A stretch of 64,000 nucleotides of DNA. It comes from Hymenoscyphus infarciens (taxonomy: Eukaryota > Ascomycota > Leotiomycetes > Helotiales > Helotiaceae). The stretch covers positions 1-64,000 of the forward strand of contig LLCB01000114.1 in NCBI GenBank assembly GCA_001414345.1, in the 5' to 3' direction. Below the pieces are notes generated by a model. That model did not search any database, had not been told where the DNA came from, and saw only the letters and a list, made by a program, of their open reading frames with translations. Shown here piece by piece: positions 10,656 through 21,936 of this stretch (the stretch's first letter is position 1; each line of letters opens with the position of its first letter). Made by a program: the position numbers and the translations under genes.

Positions 10656-11901
10656 TAGAGAGAGTATTTACTCTAAACTTCTCTTATCTACGCTAGGAAA
10701 AACTTTCTCTTATACTATTTACTTGAAATGTTTACTTACTCTCTTACTCTCTTACTCTCTCTCTCTTCTATACTCTTACCTATATTCTTATCTATACTCT
10801 CTTAGTATACGTAATATATAAACGAATAGAATAAGAAGTAAGAGAGTAAGTAGATAGTAGAATCTAATTTACGATTAGCTATAGGTCTTAGAGGCCTTAG
10901 TTTATCTAGTCTAGCTATAAATACTTAACTTTTACGATTTGGTTGTTTTTAGACTTTTGTACTTTCAGAACGCTCTAAAGAGACACAGAGCGGCGCTAGT
11001 ACTTTTTCGTACGAAGATGAATAAAGTTGCAAAAATAATCGCGGGTTAGCTAGAAATGTAATTTAGACGTGAAATCAAGCTATGTAGGAGTGAGTGTGTA
11101 ATTTATTAATAAGTAAGCTTTTAAGTCACGAGTGAACTACGTGGAATTTTAGAGGTTAAAATTAATATAGCGAGTTAGCTTTTAGATATCAAGTGGTTCA
11201 AATATATTTTAGCTCTTAAAATATAAAAACTTTAGATAAGCTATTAAGTAAACTATAATATAATAGAGAGTAAAATTAGTTTGCGAATCAGCGGTTAAGT
11301 CCTAAGTAAGCTATCGAGCTACGAGTAAGCTAGCAAGTAGCAATCGAGTAAGCCATGGAATGTAAAATCGCGAGTAAGCTTGTAAATACCTGCTTTGGTG
11401 TAAGTGCCTTACTTGGGGGGGGGCTGCTATGCGTGAGAGCGGATTGGTTATAGTTAAGGTTGGTCGTTTCTTCATGAATATTGTTTGATACTGAGTCAAA
11501 TTGCTGTTAAAGAATTTCGTCGCGCGAGGTTTCGACTATATAAATGACATGCTTAATTGCGCGCGGCATGAAGCCCTTTTCCCACAAAGTGGACAATAGC
11601 ATAAGGAGGGCTAGGCGAAGCAATTTTAGACAAAACCATGGCCATACTTTCAAGCCATGTGATATGGAAACTCGGTTTCGTGCCAATCCCATGCCCATTC
11701 TCAAAGCTTGTTTTAGATAATCCAAGCTTGTTATGACAGTGAACAATATATTTCGACCCTGGTATCGCAAATAAAATTAAAACATTCTTTTTCTCAATCA
11801 TAAAACAGTGGGTGGACGTTAGATTCTCAGTGTAAAGTGAGCTGGAATACAGAGTACCCTCCATTGTATTTGTTCAATAATATTACATCATCCTACATTT
11901 T

Positions 11902-14900
11902 TCATTCTGTGGGAGGAGACACAATCCAAAGATGGTGAACCGCCTCGCCAATTTGTACAAGATCCCCGCTATCTGGGTCCCTCAGGATCAGGGTTTGTCT
12001 TTTGATCTGTAGCGTTTTACCAGTCTTAAACGGAATGACTTTCCAAAAAACAAACCAGTAAACCAAACCACCAGCAAACACACTCCAACATGTAGTAGGG
12101 ACAACCTCCCAAGGAACACTTGATTTGGCGGCTCGCGATGGTATCCATTGACCAATGAGAGGAAAAGAATTCGCGACGAAAAACAGTATGGTTGGTAATG
12201 GGTGTAACGGTATATTCGAGACAGGAAGTGTTCCCTGGGGAGGTTTGTGTTTTAATCCTGGGCGCATGAAGATGCCGAAGCTGAGACATGCTCCTATAGC
12301 GGCGTTGATGGAATAACTGTATATGCCTAAAAACAAAGAACTTCAGCTTGACGTAAGCGAAATATGGAATGGACAGCTACCTACCAACAAGGACTAAATA
12401 ACCGTCCCTGGCAGAAATGGAAAGCGTGGATAGAATTAAGATTGAAGTGAAGACGGCATGATGTACGAGAGTAGGCAATCCAACAAGTAACTCGATCATC
12501 TCAGGAAATATCAGGGCCGCCCCTAAAGGCTCCATTGAAAGTCTGATAGAGCGAAGAAGTGGGGATATTTTGCTGAAAATATTGACAGGAGTGTCCTTTG
12601 AAAAAATTAAAGGCCATGGCAAAATGCCGGTTTTGGCAATTTGTTGTTTTACTAGTAAATGATAAGCCTAAACATAGCACAGAGCAAATGCCGCCGTATA
12701 AATGTTTGGCAATATTCGAAGACTTACCTCGAGCAGCCGTAGATGTGGCAATAAGGACATTGCCTAGGCTAGATATTCCAAAACAGACATGCATCAGTCG
12801 AAGGGCGCCGGTATCGTTCCAAACTTTCCCAATCGTCAGTTTAAAAAACTCTTCTGGGACGCTGAATTGTTTTGGAAAGACGCCATCTCGTGGTAAGGGC
12901 ACAACGATCATCTGTATTAATTGGTATTAGCGAGGAATTGCTGGCGAAGAGGAAACTTACATATGCAATAAAAACGAAGAGGTATAAAATGCTGATGTAC
13001 GCCACAGCAAATAAAGATGTCCTTTTAAACCGTTTTCTAGTGGGCGTCTTTATTTCACCGAGTACCTAATTGACCTTGACTTAGCTTAATTCGAAAATGG
13101 AGGGAGCAACAAACATAGTTCGCTTGACCAAAACCCCCAATAGCAAATAGAATATTAAGGAAGGAAGCCGAGTAGTCTTCAATATAGCGTCTCGGAGACC
13201 GAAGATTACTGAAACTTGTTGCCATGTTTAGGTTTGCGTAGGAGCCTGGTTCCCTGCTCATTGACGAAGAACCGCCCAGGACGACATATCCAAGGATAAT
13301 AATCATCAAAAGAACTGCAATCTTTACTAGGGCGAATACATTGTTCAGGTACCCGGTATAAGCTCGCCCGAAAGCGTAAAGCAAGCAAGCTCCCCAAGCA
13401 ACACCAAGAGCAACACCATGAACAATATTTGTATGAGTTGAATCAACGCCTCCCGCGGCTAGGAGGTGTGTCGCACAGGAGATAGAATTGGCCGCGGAAT
13501 TTCCGACAAGAATAAATGTAAAACCAAACAAGCATGAAGCCAAGTACTTTGGTCGAGAGAGTACGTAGTTGAGGTAGTCTAGCTCTCCCCCACTGTTAAA
13601 ATTAGCTTTCGAACGGACCCTTGGACAAGTAATCTCACCTTTTTATTAGGGGCTTCTCTTGTCTTTCTCCATACAATCTATACCTCGACATCGTCAACCC
13701 ATACTCAACATAAACACAAGTTCCAGTGAGAGCGACTAATACGCCCACGGCCCAGAATATGACACAAACCGCTACATTGCGGTTCTGTTGCACAAGGACT
13801 GTGGGGGTGTCAAAAATCCCACTCCCTATTTGTTAATATTAGCGTTCACATTCCTACTTTATGGAACAGGGAACTTTCACCTATCATGCGGTTGGCAATT
13901 ATAGCAAAGACTCCGAACGTAGAAAGGGTATTGGGGGATTGAGGAACCTCCATAATAGGATCGTTCTCAGCAAAGTCTTTGGCTTCTTCAATGGAATCAA
14001 CTAATGTATCACCGGAATAGGACGAGTACTCTCTTCCGGAGGCGACACTTCGATCATCCGCATCCCAATTATGCAGGCCAAACCCCGTACCCATCACACT
14101 ACCATCAAACAAACCGTGGGGGTTCAGAGTTTGTATTGTCGGAGTCTCTCTTCCAGTGGCCATGAGTACTTCTTGTTGAGACAGTATACTGCCATTGTTG
14201 GCCTCCGTAGAATGCAAACATCGGGCAGGCTCATTTTCATTCTCTGAAGAGGGGGATAATTCATTTGGTATTCTGGAGGGCAGGTTATTCATTTCAAAAG
14301 AGTTTCCGTCGTCCAGATTTTCTACTTGGAGCACGGAAAAGTGGCTTGGCGCTAGAACCTGCGGAGCGGGACTTTGCTTCTCTATGTCGATGTGGCGGTT
14401 GCCATCTTTGGACATCGAGCCGCCAGAGTACTCTCCAAAATTTTGGTGGTCACCCTTCAAACCGGCTTTTCCTGCATCTTTGCAATGATCTATGTGAAGA
14501 GAAAGAGCATTCCACGGAAAGTATGAACCGCATTTTGGGCATTGTTCGTCGGTTGATGAGCGTGATGTTGTTCCCTCTGTAGCTTCAGATTCTGCGTAAT
14601 ATTCGTCGGCGTCTTTCTGGTTATTAATTGAGTCCTTGACGCGTAGAATATCCGATCTAAGAGCGGCATTCGGTCCAGCTGAAAGATGAATTGCAGAAGC
14701 CATTTGAATAGATGGCTGTAGCCTCGTGAGTTCAAGAAAGTGATATGTGAGTCTATCGCAATGCTTCAATATCATTACTTCGGTGTCTCTGATCTCATCT
14801 TCATGAGAGCTTGAGATGGTCAGCATTGTAAACAAAAAATCAACGGATGCCGTAATAATCCTCGGCTATCGCCTCTGGATTTTCGGGGAAACTCAGCATA

Positions 14901-15449
14901 TTATACAAAAACGTTTAGAAGAATGGTTTTCTCATTCTCTGAAACCTTCTCGGTAATACAAGTGATTGTCCCAGAGCAGTACGCACAACCAAAGTAAAGG
15001 AGGTGGTGTACTCGGAGCAAAGCTCATGTTTCTTACCTCTGAGTGGAGTTCGTGTCTGCTTGAGCAAAATTTGCAATGGAAATGATACCCTGGAAAATGA
15101 ATCCTAGGTCCTCGTGAATGCCCCTGAAATGTGCTGAAAGTAGTTTTCCGAACGGTTCATGGCTAGCCATTTCAAGTACATCATTGTCGGAAAGTCTACA
15201 GTCGGAGATCCAAATATCCCATCTCAGCCTGTGTTCGTCAAGTCTTCGATACAAGGGAGCGAGTATCGTCCGAGTAAAGGTGTAGTCATTACGGCTAGCT
15301 TTCAAGCCTTCTCTGACGCATGTTCGTATATTTTCCGAGCAGGCATTGCATTGCGTTTTGAGGTCGTCGGTCGGGTTGAGAGACACAAGAACGAGCTCGT
15401 CTATGACGGTATCGGGTCCTTCTGTTCTTTCTCGTTGCAAGTCCGCCAT
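11902..15449 (-). CDS. Zinc-finger module fused to LAT/MUP1-type amino-acid permease
   Basis: Eight exons (15449-15037, 14809-13881, 13825-13639, 13592-13115, 13065-12961, 12911-12728, 12651-12385, 12326-11902) join in phase to 995 residues; introns 2-7 are 46-76 bases. Residues 1-220 are helical and cytosolic-looking, in the style of the N-terminal part of fungal 'acuF-like C2H2 zinc-finger' proteins. A finger C228-x2-C231..H243..C247 follows, then an acidic linker. From about residue 428 the sequence is a LAT/APC-superfamily transporter: TM1 with NRMIGSGIFDTP, the SGGELDYLNYV loop, and further hydrophobic helices to the end, closest in style to MUP1-type methionine permeases. Finger and TM1 lie in one uninterrupted exon (14809-13881). 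The 227-base first intron is the least certain junction; its acceptor has a CTGAC branch site, but GAG near 14850 also fits the phase. A permease starting at an internal Met of exon 2 is the alternative. Confidence 0.72.
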
Positions 15450-15661
15450 CGTCTGAATAGGGAAAGTAGCTCATGAAGCATCATGAAGAGGTACAAGCTC
15501 TGTAAGTTTCGAGGCTGCAGATTCATCACGAAGAAAAAGCAATGCGAGGCTGGCAAAACGCCCAAATCTATTTTTAGACCCCCTGCCTTGTGAACCTCAC
15601 AGCTGAATTTTATTTGATGCTTCTCACAACACGCATCTCATTCTACATTCAATTTGCCAAC
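15450..15661. promoter_or_regulatory. Bidirectional intergenic promoter region
   Basis: A 212-base gap between the start codons of the divergent zinc-finger/permease gene and the HeLo-like gene. It must carry both core promoters; no specific operator was recognised. A CATGAAG duplication lies at 15473-15489. Confidence 0.5.
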
Positions 15662-17269
15662 ATGGAAGCCATTCCAATATGGGGGGCTGTCGCTAGTTCA
15701 ATTGTTGTCACCAACGTGGTCAAAGGTTGGATTACAGAACTCGCGGTGTTTGTACAAGAATATAACGAGGCTGGAGAGACTCTCCAGCGTTTCCGGGAGA
15801 GATACGAGATGAGTACGGTGAATTTGATGTTATGGCGAGACATGTGGGCTATTGATGAAAATGTGTCTAAAAGATACACCCGGGAGCTTTGGGGGGAAAC
15901 GGCGAACCAAGCCATCGTGGGGTGCCTTGGTTCAATATCGAGGAGGAACAACGATATCTAAAATACTTTCACGAAATTCTTGAGCGACTTGAGCTCTCAA
16001 AATCCACCGATACCAGCAGATATCTGGGCAAACCCCGACCAGAAGAAGAGAAAATTGACCACTAAGAAAACTATAACCTTTGTGACAAAGAGTTGCTCCA
16101 AGCTCACTCGCGACCTGGAGTTTATTGAAGATCAGACAAAAATCATGATGGAAATGGCGAAAAATGGTTTCCAGATCAAGCGCGGTATGGCGATTTCATC
16201 AGACTCCGTGTCGAAAGCAGACCTTGGAGATATCAAGAAAACAATCCTATACCAACTGGCCTTCGAAACTCGCCTCGCTTCCAAGGGACTCTATAAATCT
16301 TGCTTTGCTGCCTGCAAAATTGTAGAGGCAAGATCGACGAAGAAACATCTGGATGCTATCGAGGCTATCAAGCTCGAGATCGATATCCTACGTCGAGTAG
16401 CTGCAGACATGAAAATGGCGTCGTCAAAAGAAGCGATCGCTCTGCAGTACCAACTCCTCGTTTCCTGGCCCACAAAAAAATCTATCGAAATATCAATCGA
16501 AGGGCCATTAATCCCGGAAAAGAGTCCTAGACCATCGGAAGGATTCTTCGGCGCTTGCATAAAAGCCCTCAGCGACGAGCCAGAGATATTCCAAGTACCT
16601 GACATGCCCGAGCCCGCATGGTTCCGCTCTCATGTACCGCACAAGACGCAGCGAATACCAAACGAGCCCCAACTCAAACCTCTTTCCTCTCTTCTTCATG
16701 AATTAGATATCCCAAGTTTAGAGGAGCCACTAGAAACCTTTCCTCGGTCAGAGCGGATCCGTCTGGCATTCAAACTCGCAGAATGCGGCCTCTTTTTACT
16801 GGGTACCCCTTGGCTTTCCGGGTTGAAAGTTGACCTGATACAACGGTCGGTCTATAATCTGGATCGTCGCCGACGATTTCTGCTAGCAACCGAGGTCGTG
16901 AAGGAAGAAATTAGCGACAATGAATTTAAGCAGTTCGCACAGCAAGCGTTTGCGATTGGGGTCTTACTTCTTGAGATTGGCTGCGGTCGATTAGTAAACC
17001 AGGTTCCCAAGCGATCGAAAACAGAAGGACAAGGTTTTTTGTTGCACAGCGGGAGATTGGAACATTCGACCTCTGCCACATTCGTCAGCGGACCTCGTAT
17101 TAATGAGATACTGGTGTCTGCAATGGGGGACGAGTATGCGAATGCTGTAAAAGTATGTTTACAAAGTAACGAAAGCTTGAAGAATGCCGTGAAGGAGGCC
17201 GCACCGGATCGCAGAAAACTGTATCAAGGGATACTTGCAGACTATTATCTGGGAGTGTTTTTGCCGTGA
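15662..17269 (+). CDS. HeLo-like / DUF7580-type protein with disturbed frame
   Basis: The N-terminus (from MEAIPIWGAV) with a long helical stretch resembles fungal HeLo-type cell-death or prion-associated proteins. The C-terminal half has the pattern of the DUF7580 group: a Ser/Arg-led helix (RIRLAFKLAECGLFLLGTPWLSG) and then AIGVLLLEIGCGR, which looks like a degenerate kinase C-lobe helix. The main frame (15662-15958 and 15962-17269) is broken by TAA at 15959. Between about 15925 and 16060 another frame reads well (PWFNIEEEQRYLKYFHE...), after which the original frame resumes. Either two compensating frameshifts or an unusual intron pair is present, so the gene may be a pseudogene. It is divergent from the permease fusion, 212 bases away. 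The family call is from pattern only. Confidence 0.55.
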
Positions 17270-17660
17270 GTGCCTCCGTGCGGATTTGAGAAAGAGTTGC
17301 TGATATTTAGATTAGCTTAAAATCAGTTCAAGATATAATCGAATGGAATATGGGAAGTTGACTGGCCCGTAAGACTACATCGCGTCTTGTAACATAATAT
17401 GGTCACAAAGAAGGCATTTGAAATGTATCTGACACTAAAGGAGCATGGCAAGCAAGATATTTGGTTTAAAGTTGATTGCACACTCCTAGAAAAGCATCAT
17501 TACATCCTCTAGCCAACCGAAGTACCAAGAGCAGTACTTCGGAAATCCCAAGCATCACTCTCACATATATCCTACACACCAAAATTGTCAAAAGAACCAT
17601 AAGCAAGAAAAGAAAATACCTAATTACCAACATGAAAACAGCGGAAACAGACTCCAGCCT

Positions 17661-18617
17661 CTATTCCGATAACGTATAATAGTCCGAGTAAGGCGGTTTG
17701 TTGTAATATGACCTATCCCTGTGCCAATATTTATCTCCTCGCTTCTTGGGTTTCCGTGCTATTTCACGGTCAGCATTTGCACCAAACTGGAGGGAAACTC
17801 AGAAAAGGACCAACCTGAACCTTGTTCCTCAACCTCCTCATCACTACTCCTCGACCCTGTCTCCTTATCAACAACCTCCCTCCACTCCGTAACCAAGGCA
17901 TTTTTCATTTCTCTCCCTCTCCCTCTCCCTCTTTCTCTTCTCACAACTTTCACTGTTTTTCCGTCGGGCTTCGCAGCTGCGGGTTCATTCGCATCCTCTT
18001 TCACCGCTTTTGAATCTTCAAAGACTTGATTTGAAGATTTTGGCTCCGCCTGAGTTGTGCTCGATGGAGCTTTTTGTGCTCCGTTGTCAACAATCCCTTC
18101 AGTATACGGAATAAATGACCAATTGTAGATCGGTCCATCTACAATCCCCGCATAACCTCCAACGTCATTCCTCTTAGTAGTTGCTGAGAAACCTTGAACA
18201 GCTATTCCCGGTGGCTTCACAGAGTTATCTTTGATTTCTCCTTTGACCTCCATTGCGGGAGCGAAGGTGGGAATTTCCGCTTGAGGCACTGTAGGTTCGG
18301 GGATTTCGAATTCATATTGCCATTTCCCTATAACAGAGTTAGTCATTTTTCTCTTCTGGGTTTCTAGCCACACCAAGTAAACAAAGGGCGAAGAAGCAGA
18401 AACACTTGCCGTTCTCCCCTCTCCTAGCTCGATAATAATAATATCCATCAGCAACCCACTGCCAGTCCGACCACTCACTCGTAGCTGGCCCTTCCTTGTC
18501 TACCTTCTCCCCTTCTTTCTTGACTTCGGGTGTTTTGTCTGGGACCTTCGAATGCTCGCCCTCGACTTTTGCCTTTTGCCTTTTCTGTTTCCTAGGGTTA
18601 TATTGTTTCTTGGACAT
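17661..18617 (-). CDS. Hypothetical Lys/Glu-rich protein with GC-AG intron
   Basis: Three exons, 18617-18410, 18327-17815 and 17758-17661, give 272 residues in phase. Intron 1 has a GCAAGT donor (GC-AG class); intron 2 has GTTGGT..AATAG with a CTGAC branch site. The N-terminus is highly charged (K/E/P-rich, residues 1-45), then comes an aromatic patch (WSDWQW, GYYYYRARR), a Pro/acidic middle with IYNWSFIPYTEG, a basic RRERGRGRGRE stretch and a C-terminal exon rich in Tyr (KYWHRDRSYYNKPPYSDYY). Without the last splice the frame ends a few codons later as SFSEFPSSLVQMLTVK. I do not recognise the family. The RG-rich stretch could bind RNA; that is a guess. Confidence 0.6.
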
Positions 18618-19685
18618 GGTATGACCGAAACCCCCGAATCCCGGTCGCTAAGCTCGGAAGGGAGTTCTCGTAGTGGGCTGTCAAAAGAACTTGATGTTCT
18701 CAATAAAAGCAAGACAGAAGAGTCTAGCCTATCTCTCAAGTTCTTCTTCTTTCGGCCCCCAAGAATATGATATACCCCGAGTCCGAATCAGCCCGTGGAG
18801 TCGCAGCGTGGGACCAGTACCTGTGCTGCGTTGCGGCCCGACACCCAAACATATGCACAATTGCATCAGTTAATCAATCAATCAATGGCTCTTCTTCTCG
18901 GCCATCCCATTCCACCCTCAAACCAAGCAAATCAACCCTCTTCTCCTCAAAACCAGGCACCAATGTCAAGAGTGGAACATCCCCCACAACACCACACCCA
19001 TCACCAATATGCAACAAGTATATGCACGCAGAACCAAAACAAGAAAGAAGGAAAGAAATAAATAAATGCACGCATCCAAATCCAGAAATCAACCCCCAAC
19101 CACTGGCGTTCGACGAAAGCCCAATTGACCAATCGGAAATATTTTCATATCCCGCGCCATTTTCGATTTTCACCAAACCCAACTATCAAACTCACCAACC
19201 ACATCCAATACCACCTAAACCATCCAAAGTCCCAACCACCTCAATCACCCCAACCGACCAAAATACCTAACAGCCATTGCCACGTAATACCGCAGACAAT
19301 TGAGCAAGTGAGGAGGAATATGATATGATTGATATGACCACTAGCCATTTGCGATGCCGCTGGAAACCGGAGATGTCAATATGACGAAATATATTGTGGG
19401 GGAGGATAATTGGATGAGGCTGTCGGTTTTTTAGACGAGGTTGGGGAGGTGGTGAGGTTGTGGATGGTAAGGCACAACTAACTCGACGCACTACATGATT
19501 GGAGGAAGATGTTGAAGGGCGCACCCAGATAGTAAACAACTTCGAACCGTGAACCGGAATCTTCCGGTTTCCAAATGTATCAGGAAGAAGGCAGTCACTA
19601 CTCGACTTTCCGTGTAAAAACAGGAAAACAAAGGACGAGTTGCTGAGTATCAAGGGCAATGCAAATTAATTATGGTATCTGGTCG
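18618..19685. other. Intergenic region, no supported gene
   Basis: About 1.07 kb between two minus-strand genes. It contains a CA/CCA-rich stretch at 18880-19270 on the plus strand. The open frames there (Pro/Thr/His-rich, low complexity) show no motif and are not called. Confidence 0.5.
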
Positions 19686-21394
19686 TTAATCCAGTCTATC
19701 TTTACTCCGTGATCTCATGCTATCAGTCGGGGACGTACTCGCCACTGCATGTAGACTTTCTTTGTCTTTGATCTCGACAACTCTCATATCAAGACCAACT
19801 CGGAACTTCTTTCCCCGCCACATGACGGTCGTACCACCAAGGCAAGCCCAAGACCAGATTGGAAGGGCAAGGAACTCCCGTCCAAACCAGGCAAGAACCC
19901 ATTCTCCCAGTGGTCGTCTCGATAATGCTTCCGGTGGCCTCGCGAATGAGGGAGTATCAGAATCCAACTCTACGGAAGCGCCGGAATGTAGTTTTCGGTA
20001 TGCGAATGCATCCAGAGTCATCCAAGCAAGTACGCTGCTTAGCCAGAGTGCGACAAAGGCAAGCCAAGTATTGGGGGCCGCAAGATTCTTGTGACACCAA
20101 GGTAGAGTTGTAAATGCGAAGGCTCCATATGCTGAACATAACAGAGGCTCAACACCAGGCTCCACAAATGTTGCTAATGTTACGGTCCATTTCCTGACGC
20201 GTAACCATCGGACTCTACGGGCGATATATTCCCGGACTGACATGCCTGCCATTGGTTGAATTGCAAGGTCACCAAAAACAAGCCCGTGCTTGTAGTATTT
20301 GATACCATCCTCTTCCTCTTTTACTTTTTTTCTCCAAAGAAGGTCTCCAATAAGATGATCTTCGCATATATTTTCGGAAAAGAAGTCGATCCCTGGCGAG
20401 TAAGAGGGCGAAGAAGAAGTGAGATAGTCGAGGTGAGACTTTCGAAACATGTTGGACTTCCCTACAATGCATGGAGCTACAGAGACAGTGTTGATAGCTG
20501 TGTAAAATTTGGCATGGGACCCTGCCATGAACATCTCCTCAAGACGTCCTCCACCAGTTCGGAGAATTGTATTCAAGGATGAGTCGGATGGGTGTGGGGA
20601 TACGTCTGGGATTGAACTATATCCTCCCAGCAATCCTCTAGTCTCCTCCCCAACACTTGATCCCACGCTATCGACCACAAGTGGGAGTTGGTGAACGAAT
20701 TTATAAGGAACGGTCCTCGATCCATCTGATTTATATCCGCAGAGCTTGTCCACCATTCGTCCTGCAACGCCGTTTCCGATCCAGATATTGCAGTCGAGAG
20801 TCCATATTATATCCCCTTTAGCTTCCCTATAGCCACGGCTCATGTTTCGAATTTTAGGATTGGGTCCAAGGTTGCTCCCATTGCCGCTGAGGTTTGGATC
20901 CTCCTCTTCCACAAATATCCTCGCATCGAACGCCGGGAAGTCTGCCAACAGTCGCTGAAGCACTGGGAAGGCTGGGTCGTCTGCGGAAGCTATACAAAAG
21001 TGTATCGACAACCTTTCGGAAGGATATAATTGTCGAAAGGTGGCAGCAAGGCACTCGTAGAGCTGGGGCTCAAGGCCTTTGACAGGTCGGAGAATGGTGA
21101 CATAAGGTATGTCTTCGAGTTTTAATGAAGGGGATACGGCTGGCTTGGGTTTCGATGAGTAGCGACGGTATCTGGGTCAAGGTAAGTAGGACATACGGGA
21201 GGTTGTAAAAGATTGGAAATGTACAATTGGGTGAATCCGATTGCTTGTACGCCAAGGATAAAGCAGTACCAGATGCCACATGCGGCAGAAGCGGCGAAGA
21301 GCCAGGTTGGAATATCATGATTTCCGCCAGCGACTGAATCTGCCTTCGCAATCGCGGGCGCGAAGGAGGAATAGTAAGAAGGGAAAAAGGACAT
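19686..21394 (-). CDS. gcs1: Ceramide glucosyltransferase (GT21)
   Basis: Exons 21394-21225 and 21171-19686, with a 53-base intron (GTACAT..CCCAG), give 551 residues. The enzyme transfers glucose from UDP-glucose to ceramide to make glucosylceramide in the Golgi/ER membrane. Evidence: an N-terminal membrane span (about residues 28-55), then the GT2/GT21 core with YVTILRPVKGLEPQLYECLAATF, D121/D122 in SADD, a DCN motif at D183, ICEDH with E327/D328, and the processive (Q/R)xxRW signature at R375-W379 (RRVRW), followed by two or three C-terminal hydrophobic segments. Fungal enzymes are about this length. An extended Ser/Gly-rich insert lies between DCN and ED. Head-to-head with SEN2 across about 540 bases. 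Confidence 0.93.
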
Positions 21395-21936
21395 TCAATT
21401 CGACTGTAGCATTAGGATGTTGGTCTTTCAACATCCAAAGGGGCTCTTGGATATAGCAACGCTCGTAAACTCCATTTCGCTGAGAAATCTAGATCACGTG
21501 GAAAACGGAGCAAGCCGGCCCGGGCAAACCCTCTTCCGCAAGATCTTCCGACAGAAAAAAAGGTCAAAAAGGCCGCACCCTCCCCTCCTCTTCAACAACT
21601 TCCAATTTTTTTGACTCGCATCCTCAACCACCAGAGTGACACTTTCAAACCTGTAAGTACAACATATTTCTCTTTCTAAAGTTATTTGGACAGGCAGCAA
21701 CTGCCACATTGCGGTGATGACACCAAACGATGCTTAGGAGATGTGACTCTGACTTTATGTCTCTCTCCAATGCCGGCTCAATTCCTTCGGGAAGACTACA
21801 ACGGTATCTGAGCAATGCATACCATACACAGTTCTGGGGTCGAGATGATGTTGATTGATGCGAGAGCTTCTTGCTAACCATGTCGTGCTTCATAGGACCT
21901 TTCGCAATGACTCCACGCTAGCATTGAACCAACAGT
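21395..21936. promoter_or_regulatory. Divergent promoter region with probable SEN2 leader intron
   Basis: Between the starts of the glucosyltransferase (minus) and SEN2 (plus). A likely 5'-UTR intron of SEN2 runs 21653-21895: GTAAGT donor, GCTAAC branch site near 21873, CATAG acceptor. TATA-like signals are not obvious. Confidence 0.45.

Larger units (their letters stand above)
9390..11400. other. AT-rich, RIP-like island without genes
   Basis: Very AT-rich, dominated by TA, AG and CT steps with few CA or TG dinucleotides, and stops in all frames. This is the pattern left by repeat-induced point mutation (CpA to TpA). It holds a two-copy tandem repeat (about 9731-10018) and a GAAAGAGA microsatellite (about 10557-10655). 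At 11100-11390 an irregular GAGTAAGCT/AAGTAAGCT motif recurs at 20-40 base spacing. No coding frame is supported. Confidence 0.8.

Noticed and set aside
18767..19270. 167-codon plus-strand frame downstream of the glucosyltransferase
   Set aside because: Pro/Thr/Asn/His low-complexity translation of a CA-rich stretch, with no motif.
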